Assembly: GCA_016713325.1 (NCBI GenBank)
Contig: JADJPJ010000010.1
Span: 1 to 64,000, forward strand
Direction of reading: 5' to 3'
Length of the DNA stretch: 64,000 bases
Source of the DNA: Candidatus Flexifilum affinis
GTDB taxonomy: Bacteria; Chloroflexota; Anaerolineae; Aggregatilineales; Phototrophicaceae
Made by a program: the position numbers and the translations under genes. This document shows, one piece after another, positions 59,154 through 64,000 of the stretch (its first letter is position 1; every line of letters begins with the position of its first letter). Under the pieces are notes generated by a model. It was not told the origin of the DNA, searched no databases, and worked only from the letters and a program-made list of their open reading frames with translations.

Positions 59154-60422
59154 ATGGCAGACGTCTTTATTTCGTATTCGCATGCCGATCATGATTTTGT
59201 CGTACAGCTCTATGAGGCTCTGATTGGGGCCGGCCTTGAAGTCTGGGTCGACCTCAAGGGAATCCCTTATTCCTCGCAGTGGTGGCAGGAAATCCAGGAG
59301 GGCATCGAGAACGCGCACAACTTCGCGTTCATCATCTCGCCGGAGTCGATGAAGTCGCAGTATTGCCAGTACGAACTGGAACATGCGCGTGGCGCCGGTA
59401 AGCGCATCGTTCCGGTTCTCCATCGCGAGTATGACCCCCGCGAACTGAATGCGGCCCTGTTTCGAACGGCATGGGAGAGTATCGCCCGGACGAACTGGGA
59501 GCGTCTTGATGCTATTCAGCATCTGCCTATCCGTGCTCAGGATGATTTCGAGCGCGCATTTGCAGCGCTCCTCAATACGCTCAATCTCGATCTCGACTAC
59601 GTCAAGCTGCACACCAAATTGACCCAACGCTCCAGCGACTGGGCCGAACAGAAGTATGAGAGCCTCCTACTGCGTGGTGAAGACTTGCGGAAGGCGGAGA
59701 CCTGGCTTTCAGCGAGCAGGAGCGCGAACAAACAGCCTCAGCCGACGGATCAGATCTGCGAGTACATCAGCGAGAGCCGCCGAACGGAAGAACGGCTGAA
59801 GCGGGAAACGGCCACGATCGTGCTCGAACGCCACCGGCTGAGTCTTCGTCAGCAGTTCAGCCTGCGCTTTCTCGGGGCGTTTGTGGGCAGTTGGGCAAGC
59901 TTTGCTTATCTGATTTACTACCAATACATGCTCAATGATCCGCAGGGATGGTTTGCCTCTCAGAGCACGATCACCGGGATCAGTGTCGGCGCGGTGCTCG
60001 GCCTGGGATTGGCGCTGGCTATCGCGCTGGCCGCCGAGGGAAGGACACTGTTTGGCCGCCGGCAGTGGTGGCTTGGTTGGGCGGTCTCCGGGATGCTGTG
60101 CCTGGTCGTTTTCGTCGCCTACAGTGCCTGGAATGGCCAGTCTCCCAACGTGGTCGGCATGATCGGCGGCGCTTTGCTGCTGACAGGTGGATTCGGCCTC
60201 ACGTCCCTGCTGACAGGACGCGATCTATTCCGTGCGATTGGCGGCGCTGCGGGCGTTTTTCTGGCGCTGGTCCTGCCTTATGTAGCGCTTGGCCGGAGCG
60301 TGGTCTTCGACTTTACAGATGTGCCCGTCCTCCTCATCGTGGTTTTCTCGGTTCTGATCGGACTTCTCACATTCTTTCCTGAATTCCTCGGTTTGCATCA
60401 GCGCATCCCTGAGCCATCCTGA
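59154..60422 (+). CDS. TIR domain protein with C-terminal membrane domain
   Basis: Intact 422-residue protein. The TIR domain (residues 1-140) shows ADVFISYSHADHDFVVQLYE, LEVWVDLKGIPYSSQWWQEI, IENAHNFAFIISPESMKSQY and Glu74 in CQYELEHA, the position of the NADase Glu in active TIRs. A linker of predicted helices (residues 150-235) follows. About six TM segments then come, starting RFLGAFVGSWASFAYLIYY and ending VLLIVVFSVLIGLLTFF. The cytosolic face probably carries the TIR. Bacterial TIR proteins take part in NAD-depleting antiviral defence or in signalling; which applies is open. The next gene, encoding a secreted SH3 protein, lies 30 bases downstream. Confidence 0.87.
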   Translation: MADVFISYSHADHDFVVQLYEALIGAGLEVWVDLKGIPYSSQWWQEIQEGIENAHNFAFIISPESMKSQYCQYELEHARGAGKRIVPVLHREYDPRELNAALFRTAWESIARTNWERLDAIQHLPIRAQDDFERAFAALLNTLNLDLDYVKLHTKLTQRSSDWAEQKYESLLLRGEDLRKAETWLSASRSANKQPQPTDQICEYISESRRTEERLKRETATIVLERHRLSLRQQFSLRFLGAFVGSWASFAYLIYYQYMLNDPQGWFASQSTITGISVGAVLGLGLALAIALAAEGRTLFGRRQWWLGWAVSGMLCLVVFVAYSAWNGQSPNVVGMIGGALLLTGGFGLTSLLTGRDLFRAIGGAAGVFLALVLPYVALGRSVVFDFTDVPVLLIVVFSVLIGLLTFFPEFLGLHQRIPEPS

Positions 60423-60452
60423 CGCTCTTGGGCGCGCGAAAGGAAATCTGAG

Positions 60453-62087
60453 ATGAACAGGACGTATCGCGTGCTGTTCTGCCTGTCTTTCGCAATCCTC
60501 TTTGCAGGTGACATCCATGCGCAGATAGACCCGCAGGTCTGCGAGCCGATCTGGCAGCAGGTCTTGGCGGCTGTATCCGAAGCCGGTTGCCGTGAGTTCG
60601 AGAACGAACATGCCTGCTATGGCCATAGTTCGCTGTCGGTGACGTATCGTGATGATGTGCCCGAAGAGGCTATCGAGGACTTCTCTTCCCCCGGAGATCG
60701 CTCACCTCTGGAAATCATCGAGGCGCTGTACACCTCGCAGCTCGATCCGCAAAACGAGGCCTATGGCGTCGGCGTTTTGCGCTTTGCCGCAGTGGTGCCC
60801 GCGGACATGAACGCATACCTGGCCGGAACGCGCCCCGGAGATACAGTGCAGTTCATTCTCTATGGGGATGCATTCCTGAGGCCGGAACTTGACGCACCAC
60901 GGTCAAGGGACCGAGATGTGCGCACCATGCCCCAACTTCCAGGATTCTACTTCTACACGGGCGTCTCTCCACAGCCGATATGCATCGATATTCCCGAAGG
61001 AGCGCTGCCAGAGGGCGGTCTGCTGGTGCAAAGCCCGCAGGGGATACAGGTTGAATTCAATGCGAATGGCGCCAGCATTCGCATTGGCTCGAGCGTTCTT
61101 CTGCAGGCACAACCGGATCAGGTCATGTCGGTGTCTGTGCTTCAAGGATCGGCACGCGTGGAGGTGCCCGGATATCCGGCGGTCGAGCTTGCCAGGCTCC
61201 AGAAGACGACTGTGCCGCTCGGCGGGTTGAATGGACTTGAGGCCGCAGGGGAGCCTACTGCTCCGGTCGGTATTGATGTTCATCCCTGGGGACTCCTCGG
61301 CATCTGCCAGTTGGCGGATCTGGGCGGGCTGTATGACCCGTGCGGCGGTGTTCCGCCGACGGCAGTACCTCGCATCACCGTCACACGGGAACCCACGCAG
61401 CCGAGAACGGTGTGTCAGGTTCAGCGCAGTGGGGATAGGATCAACCTGCGCAGCGGGCCAGGAACAGGCTATCGAATCACCTCCGGCATGGACAGCGGTG
61501 ATCGACGTCAGGCCGTTGGCCAGTTCATCGATTCTCGCGGGCAAACCTGGTACAAGCTCAGCGGCTCCGGGGAGAACTGGGTTTTGGCGTCACTGGTCAC
61601 GACCCTCTCCGGATGCAATCTGCCGCTGCCTCAGGCGACCGTGGGCAATCTGCCAGATGCGCCGAATGAGGAAGGGCCAGGTTCGTCACCAGATGCGGCA
61701 ACAGATATCCCAGGTATCACGACCTATGCGGCCTATCAACGCTTTCAGGGGTGGATATGGTATCTGGCTTAGCTCCTCAGACATCGTGTATATCCTCTAT
61801 GGCGTCGGTGGTGGGGGCTACGCCACATACAGTGATCCTTATATCGAAGGGAGCCGGAGACAGATCCAAGCCTGACGCCTCCACCGGGCGCGTTGTTCCA
61901 GCCTAAACGTGGCATCGGCAAGGTATGGCGGCTCAACGACCTGGTTGGCAGCATCGGATGGGGCCTGCACATCGAAAGCGCCTATACGGCCCATGTCTCT
62001 TATGATGCCGCGGGCAACATGACAATCACCGGCCCGGAAGGTCAGCGATTCACGCTGTACACGAATGGGTCATGGGAACGCGAGTAG
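60453..62087 (+). CDS. Secreted FecR-like/SH3 domain protein (frameshifted near 3' end)
   Basis: Exported protein with signal peptide NRTYRVLFCLSFAILFAGDI, cleaved after HAQ. An N-terminal globular part contains several cysteines (CEPIWQQ, GCREFENEHACYG). A FecR-like segment follows near residues 200-245 (SIRIGSSVLLQAQPDQVMSV, VLQGSARVEVPG). A bacterial SH3 domain lies at about 310-390 (INLRSGPGTGYRITSGMDSG; GQTWYKLSGSGENWVLASLV). After the stop at 61772 other frames keep family-like text (IGKVWRLNDLVGSIGWGLHI, SYDAAGNMTITGPEGQRFTL), ending at 62087. It is probably cell-wall or surface associated, co-transcribed with the TIR gene. Confidence 0.7.
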
Positions 62088-62169
62088 GAGCGTACGCGCG
62101 GATGCGGCCAGAACGCTCCGGTTTGCCGGCGCACCTGCGAAAGCGCGCAGCTGATTAAACCCGGAGGCA

Positions 62170-62352
62170 TCATGGAGCGATCGCGCCACAGGCAATCATG
62201 ACATCTGCATGGGCACTTGCGAACTTCTTGTCTCTTTGTGCCTCGACCTCGTCCATGAACGCCTTCAGTTTGTTGATGGCTGCTTTGGCGTACACCAAGA
62301 CAACGTCCGGCACCGTGGCGTAGTATTGATCACAGCAAATTGGTCGCGCCAT
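62170..62352 (-). CDS. Possible 60-residue small protein
   Basis: Minus-strand frame reading ARPICCDQYYATVPDVVLVY, AKAAINKLKAFMDEVEAQRD and KKFASAHADVMIACGAIAP. Amino-acid composition looks protein-like (a helical middle), but there is no ribosome site and no family match. It lies in the otherwise empty gap between the SH3 protein and the tail sheath gene. Confidence 0.3.
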   Translation of the reverse strand: MARPICCDQYYATVPDVVLVYAKAAINKLKAFMDEVEAQRDKKFASAHADVMIACGAIAP

Positions 62353-62409
62353 AGAAGTTCACTACGATGCAGAGTTGCACATTATTCATGTGACAATTAG
62401 CGTGATTTT

Positions 62410-62415
62410 TATAAT
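62410..62415 (+). promoter_or_regulatory. Probable -10 element for the sheath operon
   Basis: TATAAT in an AT-rich patch (TGATTTTTATAATGCC) lies 44 bases before the sheath start. No -35 hexamer is convincing at the ideal distance. A G-rich GGGGGG ribosome site precedes ATG 62459. This indicates a new transcription unit independent of the TIR/SH3 genes. Confidence 0.4.
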
Positions 62416-62458
62416 GCCACTATACTTTTGACAAAAGTGGGCAATGGGGGGTGCTTTG

Positions 62459-64000
62459 ATGCCAGAACAAATCTTGCCCGGTACTTATATTACGGTACGC
62501 GACGAAGGGCTCATCACCGCCGGCCGCGTAGTGTCTGGCAATATCGGAATCGTCGGAACTGCGTCAAAAGGGCCTATTGGACAGGTCCAGATTCTGGGCA
62601 GTTTTTCAGAAGCGCGTGAGATGTTCGGCGAAGCGGACCCCTGGATGGGAGGAAGCAGCAACGAACTCACGCTCATCCGTGCCTCGCAGCTCATCTACAA
62701 CAATGGCGGGCGCACCATCTATGCCGTCCGGGCTGCCAGTAGCGCCGTCACCAGCGCCGCCTTTCAAATCCGAGTTGGCGCGACAGCCCTCACCCGACTT
62801 CAAGCCAGAACCCCGGGCACCTGGGGCAATGAGATCACGATCAGCATCGGAGCTGGTGAAGAGCCAAGCACCGTCAGGGAGACGCTGCCCGGCAATGCCT
62901 CCACGCTGCGACGCCCCAACGTCGTCGTCGACAGCCCGCTGAACAGCATCCGGGTGCATCAGATCAGCACCGGGCAGACGCTGACTTATGCCATCGTCTA
63001 CAACACGCCGGTCAATAACACCCTGCCGCAGGTCAGCATCAACCCGACGACCGGTGGCCTGTCATTTACCTCCCTTGCCGGCTTCGCTCCGGTCGCTGCC
63101 GACAGGATTCTGGCCACCTATCAGGTTCCAGCTGCCAACAGCAAGACGGTTACGCTTCGCTATGGCGCTGTCTCGGAGACGTATACGGTGGCCGATGCCT
63201 CGCATCTGGCCGAGCAGGTCAACAGTCGTTCCGGGCTGGTTTTCGCCGCCCCGGCGGACGAGACAGCTTTCTTCGGGCAACTGCCGGACAACACGCTCGG
63301 CGCACGCCTGTTCGGCACTGGTCTCGACGGTCACACGGCCGGTTCGAACGGCGAGGCTGCGACGGCCGACGACTACAGCGAGGCGCTGGCACTGCTGGAA
63401 AACGAACTTGTCAATATCGTGCTGCTGGCGGGCCAGAGCGCGTCCAACAGCCAGATGGTCTCGGCACTGCTCGGCCACGTCAACACGACAGCCGAAATCC
63501 GCCGTGAACGCATCGGCATCATCGGAAGCAACGGTACCGACGACGTGAACGCCATCTCCGGGCATTCACTCAACAGCGACCGACTGATCTTCGCGGCGCC
63601 GGGCATCCAGGCAGCGCCGCAGGTCAAGCTGCCAGGGGCATACACGGCAGCGGCTATTGCGGGTCTGATCTCCTCGCTCCCCGTGCAGTCCAGCCCGACC
63701 AACAAACCGCTCAACATCCCGGGCCTGTCCAAAGAATTCTCCTCATCTCAGCTTGAGAAGCTCGTGATGCAGCGGGTCCTGGCGGTCGAAAAGCGCGACG
63801 GCTTCCGCGTCGTCAAAGGCATCACCACGTCGACCAACACCGCCTGGCATCAGATCACCACACGCCGCATCGTCGATTACGCCGTTTACGGCGTGCGTTC
63901 CGCCTGCAATCCCTACATCGGCAAGCTCAACAACGATCGAGTCCGCGCCGCGCTCAAGGCCACCATCGATGCCTTCCTGACACGAATGGTGGACGCCGAA
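62459..64000 (+). CDS. Contractile phage-tail sheath protein (3' end beyond window)
   Basis: One uninterrupted frame of 514 codons reaches the window edge without a stop. The N-terminus PEQILPGTYITVRDEGLIT is the standard sheath opening (LPGVYI). ELTLIRASQLIYNNGGRTIYA (residues 70-95), YSEALALLENELVNIVLL (about 310), and GAYTAAAIAGLISSLPVQSS (about 400) are typical sheath blocks. The C-terminal subdomain reads GFRVVKGITTSTNTAWHQIT and RRIVDYAVYGVRSACNPYIG. Sheath subunits contract to drive the inner tube in myophage tails, tailocins and extracellular contractile injection systems. No capsid, portal or terminase genes lie upstream. Tube, baseplate and ATPase genes should lie to the right. Confidence 0.88.
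   Translation, partial: MPEQILPGTYITVRDEGLITAGRVVSGNIGIVGTASKGPIGQVQILGSFSEAREMFGEADPWMGGSSNELTLIRASQLIYNNGGRTIYAVRAASSAVTSAAFQIRVGATALTRLQARTPGTWGNEITISIGAGEEPSTVRETLPGNASTLRRPNVVVDSPLNSIRVHQISTGQTLTYAIVYNTPVNNTLPQVSINPTTGGLSFTSLAGFAPVAADRILATYQVPAANSKTVTLRYGAVSETYTVADASHLAEQVNSRSGLVFAAPADETAFFGQLPDNTLGARLFGTGLDGHTAGSNGEAATADDYSEALALLENELVNIVLLAGQSASNSQMVSALLGHVNTTAEIRRERIGIIGSNGTDDVNAISGHSLNSDRLIFAAPGIQAAPQVKLPGAYTAAAIAGLISSLPVQSSPTNKPLNIPGLSKEFSSSQLEKLVMQRVLAVEKRDGFRVVKGITTSTNTAWHQITTRRIVDYAVYGVRSACNPYIGKLNNDRVRAALKATIDAFLTRMVDAE

Noticed and set aside
62429..62434. TTGACA upstream of the sheath gene as a -35 box
   Set aside because: The sequence 17-18 bases downstream is G-rich and overlaps the ribosome site and start codon, leaving no room for a -10 element.

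Overview
The window is a gene-dense, GC-rich bacterial chromosome segment. It most resembles a member of the Chloroflexota (Anaerolineae-like). This is an inference from gene content: many ABC solute importers with Ala-Gln signal-peptide ends, quinone-oxidoreductase clusters with a characteristic 80-residue companion protein, and secreted serine hydrolases. There is no rRNA gene or complete tRNA gene to confirm it. Many genes are interrupted by one-base indels, often in homopolymer runs, which looks like uncorrected long-read sequence. A smaller set of in-gene deletions and true relics also exists.

Layout. (1) 1-7.6 kb, minus strand: a TetR regulator, three amidohydrolases, and a family-5 substrate-binding protein with DppB/DppC permeases. 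(2) 8.0-20.5 kb, plus strand: an IclR regulator, a class-III aminotransferase, a second Dpp-type importer including a DppC-DppD fusion, then Gfo/Idh oxidoreductase, RidA, creatininase, aldehyde dehydrogenase and an M81 (MlrC-like) peptidase. This looks like one catabolic operon for an imported amide or peptide-like compound. The same TGTTCA-N6-TGAAC(A/G) palindrome lies in front of iclR and in front of the importer. (3) 20.8-36.8 kb: two divergent sugar-type ABC importers, a GntR regulator, nucleoside hydrolase, nucleoside phosphorylase, three PfkB kinases, an ADP-ribosylglycohydrolase, YjbQ, a 5-formyl-THF cyclo-ligase-like protein and a SIS protein. A pair of matching 22-bp operators overlaps the two main promoters. 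I read this as a nucleoside/ribosyl scavenging regulon.

(4) 37.0-41.3 kb and 54.1-58.4 kb hold two near-identical copies of a plasmid-like module (ParA, ParB-like, Prim-Pol replication protein). Copy B keeps an intact 612-residue Prim-Pol; copy A is decaying. Both end in a 90-bp repeat that also occurs alone at 20.7 kb. Copy B abuts a truncated hsdM and lies near a tRNA-like 3' fragment. (5) 41.5-52.8 kb, minus strand: DinD, two MDR oxidoreductases, small membrane proteins including an MBOAT-like one, two serine beta-lactamase-fold hydrolases, an alpha/beta hydrolase and a large MalT-like LuxR regulator. (6) 59.2-64.0 kb, plus strand: a TIR protein with a membrane domain, a secreted FecR/SH3 protein, and a contractile tail sheath gene that runs off the right edge. 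The sheath gene probably begins a phage-tail-like injection system or prophage tail operon.
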